Source: Bradyrhizobium sp. MOS002 (lineage in GTDB: Bacteria; Pseudomonadota; Alphaproteobacteria; Rhizobiales; Xanthobacteraceae). From it: DNA of 64,000 nucleotides. Position 1 is the first letter of the stretch. Each line of letters opens with the position of its first letter. Location of the stretch: positions 124,001 to 188,000 of the forward strand of contig NZ_PYFX01000006.1 of the NCBI RefSeq assembly GCF_003020115.1, read 5' to 3'. Positions 53,514 to 61,746 of the stretch are shown piece after piece. Below the pieces are notes generated by a model, which saw nothing but the letters and a program-made list of their open reading frames with translations, was not told where the DNA came from and made no database searches. A program made the translations under genes and the position numbers.

Positions 53514-55117
53514 ATGAGTGAGGCGTCCCGTAACGAAGGTGCGTGGTGGGAATCCGCCGTCATCTACGAAATCGCACTGATCTCGTTCCAGGACTCGACG
53601 GCGACGGCAAGGGCGACCTTGCCGGCCTCACATCGCGCATCGACTATCTGAAATGGCTCGGCGTCGACGCGGTGTGGCTGACGCCGATCTACAAGAGTCC
53701 CTTCCGCGACCTTGGCTACGACATCTCCGACTACTGCTCCATCGACCCTGCGTTCGGCAGCCTCGAGGCGTTCGACCGCCTGCTCAAGGCTCTGCACGCC
53801 GCCGAGATCCGCCTGATCCTCGATCTCGTGCCCAACCATACCGCCAACGATCACGCATGGTTCGTCGAGAGCAGCAGCTCGCGGAACAGCGCGAAGGCCG
53901 ATTGGTACATCTGGGCCGACGCGGCCGAGAATGGCGGCCCGCCCAACAACTGGCTGAGCCGCTTCGGCGGCAGCGGCTGGGAATGGTGCGAGGCGCGGCG
54001 GCAATATTACTACCATTCCTTCCTGGTCGAGCAGCCCGATCTGAATTGGCGCAACCCGCAGCTGCGCGCCGCGATCGCCGATGTCATGCGCTTCTGGCTC
54101 GATCGCGGCGTCGACGGCTTTCGTGTCGATGCCAGCGCCGTCCTGATCAAGGACGAACTCCTGCGCGACAATCCGCATAACCCGCAAGCGAAAGGCAAGC
54201 CGCCGCCGCAGCGCCAGACGCCCGTCTTTACCGACGATCGGCGGGAGACGATGGATTGCATCGAAATCATCCGCGAGGTGATCGACTTCTATCCCGGACG
54301 GATGTTGTGCGGCGAAGTCCAGGGCAAGACCGACCGCATCGGGCACTTCTACAGCAACGACCGGCCGCGCCTGCATCTGCCGCTCAATTTCGCACTGCTC
54401 GACGCTCCCTGGGACGCGCTGTCGCTGCAAGCGGCGATCGACGCGTATTTCAACGCCATCCCGGATCATGCATGGCCGGTCTGGGTGATCGGTGGTCACG
54501 ACAAGCAGCGGATGGCGAGCAAGATCGGCGAGCCGCAAATGCGCGTGCTGGCGATGCTGCTGATGACGCTGCGGGGAACGCCGTTCTTCTTCATGGGCGA
54601 CGAGATCGGCCGCAAGCGCGTTCCCATTCCGCCCGACCGCGTCCGCGATCCCTTCGAGAAGCTCGTGCCGGGGTATGGCCTTTGTCGCGATCCCGAACGC
54701 GCGCCGATGCGATGGGATGACAGCAGCAATGGCGGCTTTACCACCGGCCATCCATGGCTGCCGCTCGAGCCGCCCGACGGCGCGGCCAACGTGGCGGCGC
54801 AGCAGCGCGACGAGTGTTCGATCCTGGCGCTGTTTCGCGCGCTGATGACGCTGCGGCGCGAGCACGCGTGCCTGCGCCACGGCGGTTACGAGCCGCTGCG
54901 CTCGCAGAACGACGTGCTTGCCTACAGGCGGACGGATGGCGGTCGCGACATTCTGGTCGCGCTCAACATCGCCGCCGAGCCGCGGAAATTTCATTGCCAA
55001 GGTCGCGGCCGCTTGCTGATGTCGACGCATCTCGACCTGCCCTCCGAGCCGTTGCCGGGCGCCTCCATCCTGCTCAGCGGCAATGAAGGCGTGATCATCG
55101 CGCTCGGGCCACGATGA
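53514..55117 (+). pseudogene. GH13 alpha-amylase-family gene with a one-base frameshift
   Basis: The first frame (ATG 53514) reads EGAWWESAVIYEIALISFQD and meets a stop at 53649. Similarity resumes one frame away at about 53597 with LDGDGKGDLAGLTSRIDYLK. Joining after ISFQDS restores the normal start of GH13 enzymes, so one base is missing near 53596. The rest is intact: LDLVPNHTANDH (region I), VDGFRVDAS (region II, nucleophile Asp), GEVQGKTDR (acid/base Glu region) and VIGGHDKQR (region IV, with Gly-Gly-His-Asp for the usual NHD). It was a maltose/trehalose- or oligosaccharide-active enzyme of about 534 residues. The cause may be a true mutation or a sequencing error. Confidence 0.85.
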
Positions 55118-55261
55118 CGGTCGAGGAACCAATCCGCGCGTCAGAGAGTCTCATGAACGCTTCCGACGTCCCCCCTGCCGGAGGCTGAATAGACGAAACC
55201 GCGGCCCCGGCGCGCACCCCCTTCAAGCGCCGGGGTGGCGGCGTGAGCCAGGAGGCGGACC

Positions 55262-55414
55262 ATGAGCAAGACCAAGGCCCTCGGTCAGCGGATCGCCGGC
55301 AAGACGAAGCAGGCCGTCGGCGAGATCGTCGGGGATCACGATCTCCATGAGGAAGGCAAGGCGCAAGCGGAGCGCGGCCTGCTGCTCGCGCCAACATGCT
55401 CGGCGACAATTTGA
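55262..55414 (+). CDS. CsbD-like stress protein, short
   Basis: 50 residues: MSKTKALGQRIAGKTKQAVG then EIVGDHDLHEEGKAQAERG, the CsbD repeat pattern of general-stress proteins, followed by an odd hydrophobic end (LLLAPTCSATI). CAGGAGG precedes the ATG. Usual CsbD proteins continue as a charged helix, so the C-terminus may have been altered. No EcfG match was found just upstream. Confidence 0.72.
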   Translation: MSKTKALGQRIAGKTKQAVGEIVGDHDLHEEGKAQAERGLLLAPTCSATI

Positions 55415-55431
55415 ATTGAGCGGATCGCCCC

Positions 55432-56040
55432 CTACTCCCGCCAGAACTCCGCCAACTCCTCGGCGGTCATCAGATCGACCTGGCCGTGAAAGCGGGTGCG
55501 GTACATCGTCATGAGCGCATCGTGGCCGACGTCGGACGAGCTGCACAGCGCATCCTCGACGATGACGACCCTGAAACCGAGATCGACGGCGCTCAGCACC
55601 GTCGAGAGCACGCAAACGTCAGTCTCTGCGCCCGTGATGACGACCGTGCCGACGTTCTTGTCGATCAGCAGGCTCGCGAGGCCGGGATTGCTGAACGCGG
55701 AATAGGCCGGCTTGTCGATGACGAAAGCCGGCGGAACGAAGCGGCTCAGAGCCGGCACGAGTTCAAGACCAGATGGCGGCAGATGTTTGCGGGTCGCTTC
55801 GCGCCAGCGACGAAAATAGCTCTGCCACTGTCCGGGACGATCTTCCGGATCTTCCGGCGTGATGAATCGCGTGAAGATCGTTCTGGCCTGATGGCGCGAA
55901 ACGATCGAGGCGATCGTCGGCAAAACTCGCGCCATCCAGGGCGTCGCCCAGAGACCGCCGGGAGCGAAGATGTTCTGCATGTCGATGCACAAGTGAACGG
56001 CGTCGCCGATGTCGGTAACTTCCGACGCGCTGTCTCTCAT
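55432..56040 (-). CDS. Isochorismatase-family cysteine hydrolase
   Basis: 202 residues. The catalytic triad of the family is visible: Asp20 in LCIDMQNIF, Lys110 in VIDKPAYSAF, and Cys143 in GAETDVCVLSTVL, with the cis-peptide before it. Members include nicotinamidases and various amidases, and the substrate here is not deducible. A weak EcfG-like element (GGAAC-N17-CATT) lies about 75 bases upstream on the minus strand. Confidence 0.9.
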   Translation of the reverse strand: MRDSASEVTDIGDAVHLCIDMQNIFAPGGLWATPWMARVLPTIASIVSRHQARTIFTRFITPEDPEDRPGQWQSYFRRWREATRKHLPPSGLELVPALSRFVPPAFVIDKPAYSAFSNPGLASLLIDKNVGTVVITGAETDVCVLSTVLSAVDLGFRVVIVEDALCSSSDVGHDALMTMYRTRFHGQVDLMTAEELAEFWRE

Positions 56041-56297
56041 CGTTCTCCACCATCAGGAACATGGCCGCGCGCCGGAGCCGGCATTTCCGCAGCGAGCTCA
56101 CCGACTGCAATGCGATTCCGACGGCCATCGTTCCCCGGTCAATCCGCGCCGGAGGAAGTGCTTGCCGACGCAGGCCAATCGAGAGAAGCCCCGCGTCGGT
56201 GGAATGGGCTTGCGCCGCTTCCCAACCAAGCGTAATTTTTCAACTCTACGTAGCTCATTCGAAAGCATCTATCGGGTTCGGCCAAGCGGGGACAGCA

Positions 56298-56927
56298 ATG
56301 GCGGATGTCCCATGGCACCTTTCCGGTGACTATTTCGAGAATTGCAGTTGCAGCATCGTCTGTCCCTGCCTGGTGTCAGCGGCGCCCCCGTTGACCGCGC
56401 GACCGACCGAGGGCTTCTGCAACGTACCGCTGATCTTCCACATCGAGACCGGCCGCTATGGCGATATCGCGCTCGATGAGCTGAATGTGCTCGTCATCCT
56501 CCACGCACCTAAGGTCATGGCAGACGGAGACTGGTCAGTGGCCGCCTATATCGATCAGCGCGCCAACGATGACCAGACCGAAGCCCTGGCTGCAATCTTC
56601 ACCGGTGGCGCCGGCGGTCCCATGGCTGCGTTCGCACCACTGATCAGCAAGAACCTGGGGGTGCGCAAGGTGCCGATCACGTTCCGGATCGACGGCAAGA
56701 CGCGGTCCGCGGAAATCCCCGGCATCCTGCACATGTCGGTCGATCCGCTACCGACCATGCATCCAAGCGGCGAGATGTGGACGAACATCGGCCATCCGGT
56801 CAGCCCCGACGCCATGGTGATGGCCGTCGGCGCCGCCGGCAATACCTTCAGCGATCATGGCATGCGCTGGGACAATTCCGGCAGGAACGGCCTCTATGCG
56901 CCGATCCGCTGGTCGAACCGGGCGTGA
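56298..56927 (+). CDS. DUF1326 family protein
   Basis: 209 residues, soluble. The N-terminus carries the family's cysteine-rich signature GDYFENCSCSIVCPCLVSA (CxCxxxCxC). The core has IDQRANDDQTEALAAIFTGG and the FRIDGKTRSAEIPGI block. Cysteine spacing suggests metal binding. It stands 66 bases before a DUF2182 gene, its usual partner. Start ATG 56298; the frame to 56061 upstream is Arg-rich and was rejected. Confidence 0.9.
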   Translation: MADVPWHLSGDYFENCSCSIVCPCLVSAAPPLTARPTEGFCNVPLIFHIETGRYGDIALDELNVLVILHAPKVMADGDWSVAAYIDQRANDDQTEALAAIFTGGAGGPMAAFAPLISKNLGVRKVPITFRIDGKTRSAEIPGILHMSVDPLPTMHPSGEMWTNIGHPVSPDAMVMAVGAAGNTFSDHGMRWDNSGRNGLYAPIRWSNRA

Positions 56928-56993
56928 CGTGAACTCCCGATAAGCCGCCTGCATCAGCGGCCGGCAACATCGATCGCACAACATCGATCGCAA

Positions 56994-57815
56994 ATGACGG
57001 ATAGCCCCCTGGAAGCCGTGCTGCGGCGCGATCGCTGGATCGTCGGCGGCGCGATCGTCCTCATTGTCACGCTGGCATGGAGCTATGTGCTCTGGCTCGC
57101 CAAAGACATGGACATGGGCGGCATGGACATGGCTGAATTCCGCATGATCCCGGCCGGGATCGGAATCATGCTGCCAGCCGACGAGCCGTGGCGAACGTTC
57201 GAGTTCGCCTATGTGTTCCTGATGTGGGCGGTGATGATGGTCGGAATGATGGCTCCCTCGGCCGCGCCCATGATCCTGATGTACGCCCGCGTGGGTCGAC
57301 AGGGCAAAGCGCAAGGCAAGCCATTCGCCGCGACCGGCTGGTTTGCCGCCGGTTATCTTTTCGCCTGGTGCGGCTTTGCGCTGGCGGCCACCTTGCTCCA
57401 ATGGGCGATCGAGCGGGCCGCCCTGCTGGATTCCCGGATGGCGATCGCGAGCAACCTGCTCGGCGGCATCGTCCTGCTCGCGGCGGGCGTCCATCAATGG
57501 ACACGGCTGAAAGACGTCTGTCTCGCCCAATGCCAGTCGCCGTTTCTATTCCTGATGCGCCACGGCGGCTTTCGCAGCGACCTGCGAGGCTGCATGCTGC
57601 TGGGCTTTCGGCATGGAGGCTATTGTGTCGGCTGCTGCTGGGTTTTGATGGCGCTGCTGTTCGTCGGCGGTGTGATGAACGTGCTCTGGATCGCGCTTTT
57701 GTCGTTGCTTGTACTGTTGGAGAAAGTCACGCCGGTGGGACGCTGGATCGCGCGCGCTGCCGGCATCGCCTGCGTGGCCGCGGGCGCATGGCTCCTGCTG
57801 ACCTTGCCGCGGTGA
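56994..57815 (+). CDS. DUF2182 family metal-binding membrane protein
   Basis: 273-residue inner-membrane protein with about seven helices. The first helix is followed by a Met-rich loop (KDMDMGGMDMAEFRM) resembling copper-binding stretches. Family blocks include FLMWAVMMVGMMAPSAAPMI, a CLAQCQSPFLFLMRHGGF loop, and GFRHGGYCVGCCWVLMALLF. Paired with DUF1326 upstream. Together they are predicted to handle a soft metal such as copper, by inference from residue content only. Confidence 0.9.
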   Translation: MTDSPLEAVLRRDRWIVGGAIVLIVTLAWSYVLWLAKDMDMGGMDMAEFRMIPAGIGIMLPADEPWRTFEFAYVFLMWAVMMVGMMAPSAAPMILMYARVGRQGKAQGKPFAATGWFAAGYLFAWCGFALAATLLQWAIERAALLDSRMAIASNLLGGIVLLAAGVHQWTRLKDVCLAQCQSPFLFLMRHGGFRSDLRGCMLLGFRHGGYCVGCCWVLMALLFVGGVMNVLWIALLSLLVLLEKVTPVGRWIARAAGIACVAAGAWLLLTLPR

Positions 57816-57967
57816 TTGCGGGTCGCGGACGACGATCGCGCCGACGGAGTGAACTCGGCCGCGAGATCGAACATCGAAGACTTGGGGAGGCCCCATTGCG
57901 GGGTTCGCAGCGCGCGACAACGCGGGCACTGAAGATCGCGAAAAACTCTTCGCGTGTCTGTTCGCTT

Positions 57968-58052
57968 TGGTGCGCTCGGAGGGACTCGAACCCCCACGAT
58001 TTTACTCACTGCCACCTCAAGGCAGCGCGTCTACCAATTCCGCCACGAGCGC
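57968..58052 (-). tRNA. tRNA-Leu (anticodon GAG)
   Basis: Cloverleaf on the minus strand. Acceptor GCGCTCG pairs with CGAGCGC, with discriminator A and an encoded CCA. The D arm has GGCGGAATTGGTAGACGC. The anticodon stem CTGCC/GGCAG encloses loop TTGAGGT, giving GAG at positions 34-36. A long variable arm and TPsiC GGTTCGAGTCC follow. It reads CUC and CUU codons. Confidence 0.96.
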
Positions 58053-58237
58053 TTTTGGGGATGCCGGCTTGAGGCTTGAAGGCCAACCGGATCAACGGCG
58101 CCGATCTAACAAATCCGTCAGAGGGGTACAAGCCTCCAAAGGCCCTGAATTCCACAAGCTTGGCAGGAAAGTTCCGGCTCCTTGCGCCGGGATCGGCCTT
58201 TTCCGCCTGCCCAGGCCGCTACTGCGTGCCCGGGCCG

Positions 58238-58480
58238 CTACCGCGTGCCCGGGATACGTGGAAGCATCTGCTTGACCTCGACCGCGATCCGGTTGCGGTC
58301 GACCAGCACGACGCCGGAGGCGACCGGCAGATTGTTGGCCAGAACCTTGACCTCGTCGGCCTCAGTTGCGTCCAGCTCGATGATGGCGCCGCGGGAAAGA
58401 CGTAATACTTGATGGATCGGCATGGTGGTCGTCCCGAGGACGACCATGAGATCCACGGTGACTTTGTCGAGAGTAGGCAC
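58238..58480 (-). CDS. fliN: Flagellar motor switch protein FliN-like
   Basis: 80 residues forming one SpoA (surface presentation of antigens) domain: VTVDLMVVLGTTTMPIHQVL, LSRGAIIELDATEADEVKVL, NNLPVASGVVLVDRNRIAVE. FliN forms the C-ring switch with FliM and FliG. The usual acidic/helical N-terminal extension is missing, and no other flagellar gene is in the window. So it is an orphan copy, possibly belonging to a second flagellar system encoded elsewhere. It is divergent from lipB. Confidence 0.9.
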   Translation of the reverse strand: MPTLDKVTVDLMVVLGTTTMPIHQVLRLSRGAIIELDATEADEVKVLANNLPVASGVVLVDRNRIAVEVKQMLPRIPGTR

Positions 58481-58573
58481 TTCAGCACCACCGCAACTTG
58501 GGACTAGGACTTGGGACTTAGACTTGGGACTTGGTATTTGCGCCTGCGATCATCACCCGGTTATGGTTAGCCA

Positions 58574-59308
58574 ATGGTTAATTCACCCCAAAACCCCCGC
58601 CAAGAGCTCGATTTGACATCGTTTTCCGCCTCCTCCGGCGAGCCCGTGGAGTGGCGGATTTCGGACGCGCCCGTGCCCTATCCGGAGGCCGTGGCCGAAA
58701 TGGAGACGCGCGTCGCAGCGATCGCGGCCGGTGAAGCCCCGGAGCTGGTCTGGCTGCTGGAGCACCCCCCGCTCTACACCTCCGGCACCTCCGGCAAGGA
58801 ATCCGACCTGCTCGATGCCCGATTCCCGACCTTTGCCACCGGGCGCGGCGGCCAGCTCACCTATCACGGCCCCGGCCAGCGCGTGGCCTATGTCATGCTC
58901 GACCTCAAACGCCGCCGGCCGGATGTCCGGGCCTATGTCGCGAGCCTGGAGGAGCTGATTCTGCGGACGCTCGCCGCCTTTAACATCCGTGGCGAACGGC
59001 GCGAGGACCGGGTCGGCGTCTGGGTCAAGCGGCCCGACAAGGGACCCGAGCACGAGGACAAGATCGCGGCGATCGGCGTCCGGCTGAAGCGCTGGGTCTC
59101 GTTCCACGGCATCGCCATCAATGTGGAGCCGGAGCTGTCGCATTTCGCCGGCATCGTGCCCTGCGGCGTCGCCGATCCCCGCTACGGCGTCACCTCGCTG
59201 GTCGACCTCGGCCAGCTCGTGACGATGACCGATGTCGACGTCGCGCTCCGGCAGGCCTTCGAGCAACTGTTCGGGCCGACCCGGGCGCTGGTGCCGGAAG
59301 CCGTCTAA
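58574..59308 (+). CDS. lipB: Octanoyl-[acyl-carrier-protein]-protein N-octanoyltransferase
   Basis: Transfers octanoate from ACP to lipoyl domains, the first step of lipoic acid synthesis. The 244-residue protein has [20 protein letters not shown] (residues 91-110), the catalytic Lys163 in [20 protein letters not shown] and the acyl-acceptor Cys197 in FAGIVPCGV. Length is normal. It stands alone, divergent from fliN across 93 bases. lipA is not in the window. Confidence 0.96.
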   Translation: MVNSPQNPRQELDLTSFSASSGEPVEWRISDAPVPYPEAVAEMETRVAAIAAGEAPELVWLLEHPPLYTSGTSGKESDLLDARFPTFATGRGGQLTYHGPGQRVAYVMLDLKRRRPDVRAYVASLEELILRTLAAFNIRGERREDRVGVWVKRPDKGPEHEDKIAAIGVRLKRWVSFHGIAINVEPELSHFAGIVPCGVADPRYGVTSLVDLGQLVTMTDVDVALRQAFEQLFGPTRALVPEAV

Positions 59309-59505
59309 CGCTTTCTGTAGAGCGCCCGCCTCTCTCATTTTCCGCCGACGCGGAATCGGCTACGCTTGATCCCGGTGTCGCCCACGCCTCCCCCCTCCGC
59401 CGGGAAAGTAGACGTCATGCCGGGCGAATTGATCTTCGGACCGACTGTTCGAGCGCCAGGCATAAGGAGGGGTTGCGTTTCAGCTCGCAATGGGAGGTTC
59501 TCACG

Positions 59506-60219
59506 ATGAGACTGTCTGCACCCATCTATCATCTGAAGCGAAGAGCGAAGCGCCTGTCCCGCGAGGAAGGCATTCCGCTGCACGATGCGCTCGACCGCAT
59601 CGCCACGATGGAAGGTTTTTCCGCATGGAGCATGCTCGCTGCGAAAGCTGCCGCAGCGACGCCGGCCAACAGGCTTTTCCCGCAATTCCAACCGGGTGAC
59701 CTGGTGCTGGTCGGGGCGCGTCCCGGCCAGGGCAAGACCCTGATGAGCCTCGAGCTTGCCGTGGAGGCCATGCGGTCGGGCCATCGCGCCGCGTTCTTCT
59801 CGCTCGAATACACCGAGAAAGACGTTCTGGATCGCTTACGGGCGATCGGCGTAGACCCGGCGCAATTCGCAAAACTGTTCGAGGTCGATTGCTCCGACGC
59901 CATCAGTGCCGACTACGTCGTCAAGCAAATGGCCGCAGCACCGCGCGGCACGGTCGTGGTGATCGACTATCTGCAACTGCTCGATCAGCGGCGGGAAAAT
60001 CCCGACCTCACCGTTCAGGTGCGCACGTTGAAATCATTCGCGCGCGACAAGGGATTGGTCGTCGTCTTCATCTCGCAGATCGACCGCTCCTATGATCCCT
60101 CGCTCAAGCCCTGCCCTGACCTGGACGATGTCAGGCTGCCGAACCCGCTCGACCTGAAGCTGTTCGACAAGACTTGTTTTCTGAACAATTCGGAAGTGCA
60201 GTTTCGCATAGCGAGCTGA
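59506..60219 (+). CDS. Small DnaB/RecA-type ATPase
   Basis: 237 residues. A helical N-terminal part (LKRRAKRLSREEGIPLHDAL, then DRIATMEGFSAWSML, residues 10-44) is of the kind seen fused to several plasmid- or phage-related proteins. Behind it lies a single RecA-fold ATPase domain resembling the C-terminal part of DnaB. Walker A is GARPGQGKT (70-78), followed by FFSLEYTEKDVLDRL. Walker B is VVVIDYLQLLD (Asp154) and a QIDRS motif follows. It is half the length of DnaB and lacks the primase-interaction domain. The ribosome site GGGAGG is good. Role unknown; a replication helicase function is not implied. Confidence 0.85.
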   Translation: MRLSAPIYHLKRRAKRLSREEGIPLHDALDRIATMEGFSAWSMLAAKAAAATPANRLFPQFQPGDLVLVGARPGQGKTLMSLELAVEAMRSGHRAAFFSLEYTEKDVLDRLRAIGVDPAQFAKLFEVDCSDAISADYVVKQMAAAPRGTVVVIDYLQLLDQRRENPDLTVQVRTLKSFARDKGLVVVFISQIDRSYDPSLKPCPDLDDVRLPNPLDLKLFDKTCFLNNSEVQFRIAS

Positions 60220-60240
60220 CGATCCCTGGCAACCGGTTCA

Positions 60241-60270
60241 GGCCGCGGGTGCGGTTGTTCACCCGCGGCC
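60241..60270. terminator. Hairpin between convergent genes
   Basis: GGCCGCGGGTG-N8-CACCCGCGGCC, an 11-base perfect stem between the ATPase and tautomerase genes. There is no U run, so termination is likely but unproven. Confidence 0.6.
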
Positions 60271-60277
60271 TCCCTCC

Positions 60278-60700
60278 TCACGCCTTTTCCGGCGAAACCT
60301 CGAGCTTGCCGGCGATGTAGCGCCGCTCCTGGGTCAGGCCGCCAAAGCCATAGGCGTCGCCCTTGACCTCGTCGACGTGCAGATAGGTCTCGTGATGCAG
60401 CGGGCCGAGGATCCCGGCCATGCGCTGGAACATCGCCGCAAGATAGGCCGCCTTCTCGTCCTTGGTGTTGGTGCCTTCGCTGACGTGGATATCGATCCAG
60501 TAGCTCGCGAGCTTCTGCTCTGCGAGCGACTTGCCGCCGGCGAACCAGTCGTCCGCCTCCACCGACTTCACGATGATGGCGGTGACCTCGGGATCCTTGT
60601 GCAGGATCTTTGCGGTGAGCTCGGACACGGCGCTCGCAATGTCGGCCTTCAGCGAGGGCGACTGTCGGGAGGTGGTGTAAGACACGGTGATCAGCGGCAT
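60278..60700 (-). CDS. 4-oxalocrotonate tautomerase-like protein
   Basis: 140-residue member of the tautomerase superfamily, longer than the 62-residue 4-OT subunits, so it probably represents a fused or cis-CaaD/MSAD-like form. The catalytic Pro is residue 2 in the translated frame, exposed after Met removal (MPLITVSYTTSRQS). The repeat unit continues with KADIASAVSELTAKILHKDP and VKSVEADDWFAGGKSL. Substrate unknown. It is divergent from a LysR regulator with an operator-like region between, which suggests control by that regulator. Confidence 0.88.
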   Translation of the reverse strand: MPLITVSYTTSRQSPSLKADIASAVSELTAKILHKDPEVTAIIVKSVEADDWFAGGKSLAEQKLASYWIDIHVSEGTNTKDEKAAYLAAMFQRMAGILGPLHHETYLHVDEVKGDAYGFGGLTQERRYIAGKLEVSPEKA

Positions 60701-60771
60701 GGTCGTTCTCCTCGGATGTGGCGCAGGTGTTGCGCGGCGTCGATGAGAAGCTAGACCGACCCTCGGTATTT

Positions 60772-60806
60772 TGGTATCTTATCTCTGTTGATACCAGTGA
60801 TAAGAT
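60772..60806. promoter_or_regulatory. Nested LysR-type operator
   Basis: Two overlapping perfect inverted repeats: TGGTATC-N11-GATACCA (60772-60796) and ATCTTATC-N15-GATAAGAT (60776-60806). The first has the T-N11-A core of LysR binding sites. They lie 6 bases before the LysR ATG and about 72 before the tautomerase start. Confidence 0.65.
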
Positions 60807-60812
60807 ATCATA

Positions 60813-61667
60813 ATGACAGCAACGCTCGACATTGCCACCGTCCAAGCCTTCCTGCTGGTCGCCGACCTCCAGAGCTTCACCCGCACCGCCGAAGCGCTCG
60901 GCACGACGCAGGCGGCGGTCAGTCTGAAGCTGCAACGGCTGGAAACGCTGCTCGGCAAGCGCCTCATCGAGCGCTCGCCGCGCGCGGTCCGGCTCACGGC
61001 GGATGGCGCGACGTTCCTCGAGCGCGCCCGCGCGCTGATCGCGGCACATGACCGCGCGCTGTCGGGCGAGGCCTCAGTCGCGCAGTCGCTCTCGCTCGGC
61101 ATTTCCGACCATGCCGCCGGCCCGGAGCTGGTACCGCTGCTCGAACGGCTGCATGCGATGTCGTCGAACCTCACGCTCGCCGTCACCATCGGCTTCTCGC
61201 GCGAGATGCAGGAGGCCTATGATTCGGGCCAACTGGATGCGGTGATCGTCCGCCAGGAAGGCAGCCGGCGCGGCGGCGAGAGGCTGGCCGAGGACGAGTT
61301 CGGCTGGTTCGCGTCAAGACGCTTTGCCTTGCCGAAAGGCGAACAGTTGCCGCTCGCGACTCTCGCCCCGCCCTGCGGCGTCCGTGCCATCGCCGTGCGC
61401 GCGCTCGACAAGGCGGGCCTCAAATGGCGCGAGCGCTTCGTCGGCGGCGGCGTTACCGCCGTGGTGGCAGCCGCGCTCGCCGGACTTGCAATCGCGCCGC
61501 TGGCGCGGCGGATCGCGCCCCCGGGGCTGGTCGACATCGGGCCGACGCACAAGCTGCCGAAGCTCGGCAGCTCGAAGGTGATGTTACATTCGAAGGTCAG
61601 CGATCCCGCCAAGCTCGCGGCATTGCGTGCGGTAGCGGCGACGTTCCGGAGCGCGGCGGCGGTCTGA
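60813..61667 (+). CDS. LysR-family transcriptional regulator
   Basis: 284 residues. The N-terminal winged HTH (VQAFLLVADLQSFTRTAEAL, GTTQAAVSLKLQRLETLLGK) is followed by the oligomerisation helix. The effector-binding domain starts at about residue 90 (LSLGISDHAAGPELVPLLER). Divergent from the tautomerase gene, its probable target, with a clear operator in between. Inducer unknown. Confidence 0.92.
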   Translation: MTATLDIATVQAFLLVADLQSFTRTAEALGTTQAAVSLKLQRLETLLGKRLIERSPRAVRLTADGATFLERARALIAAHDRALSGEASVAQSLSLGISDHAAGPELVPLLERLHAMSSNLTLAVTIGFSREMQEAYDSGQLDAVIVRQEGSRRGGERLAEDEFGWFASRRFALPKGEQLPLATLAPPCGVRAIAVRALDKAGLKWRERFVGGGVTAVVAAALAGLAIAPLARRIAPPGLVDIGPTHKLPKLGSSKVMLHSKVSDPAKLAALRAVAATFRSAAAV

Positions 61668-61746
61668 CGGCGGCTGGCTTTACAGGACCGTCTCGACTGC
61701 GCTGCGAGCATCCGCAGGCTTGCATCCTGCATACGGGCTCGCAATA

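Noticed and set aside
53564-55132. 522-codon minus-strand open frame
   Set aside because: Antisense to the amylase-family gene with no recognisable domain; the GH13 motifs are on the plus strand.
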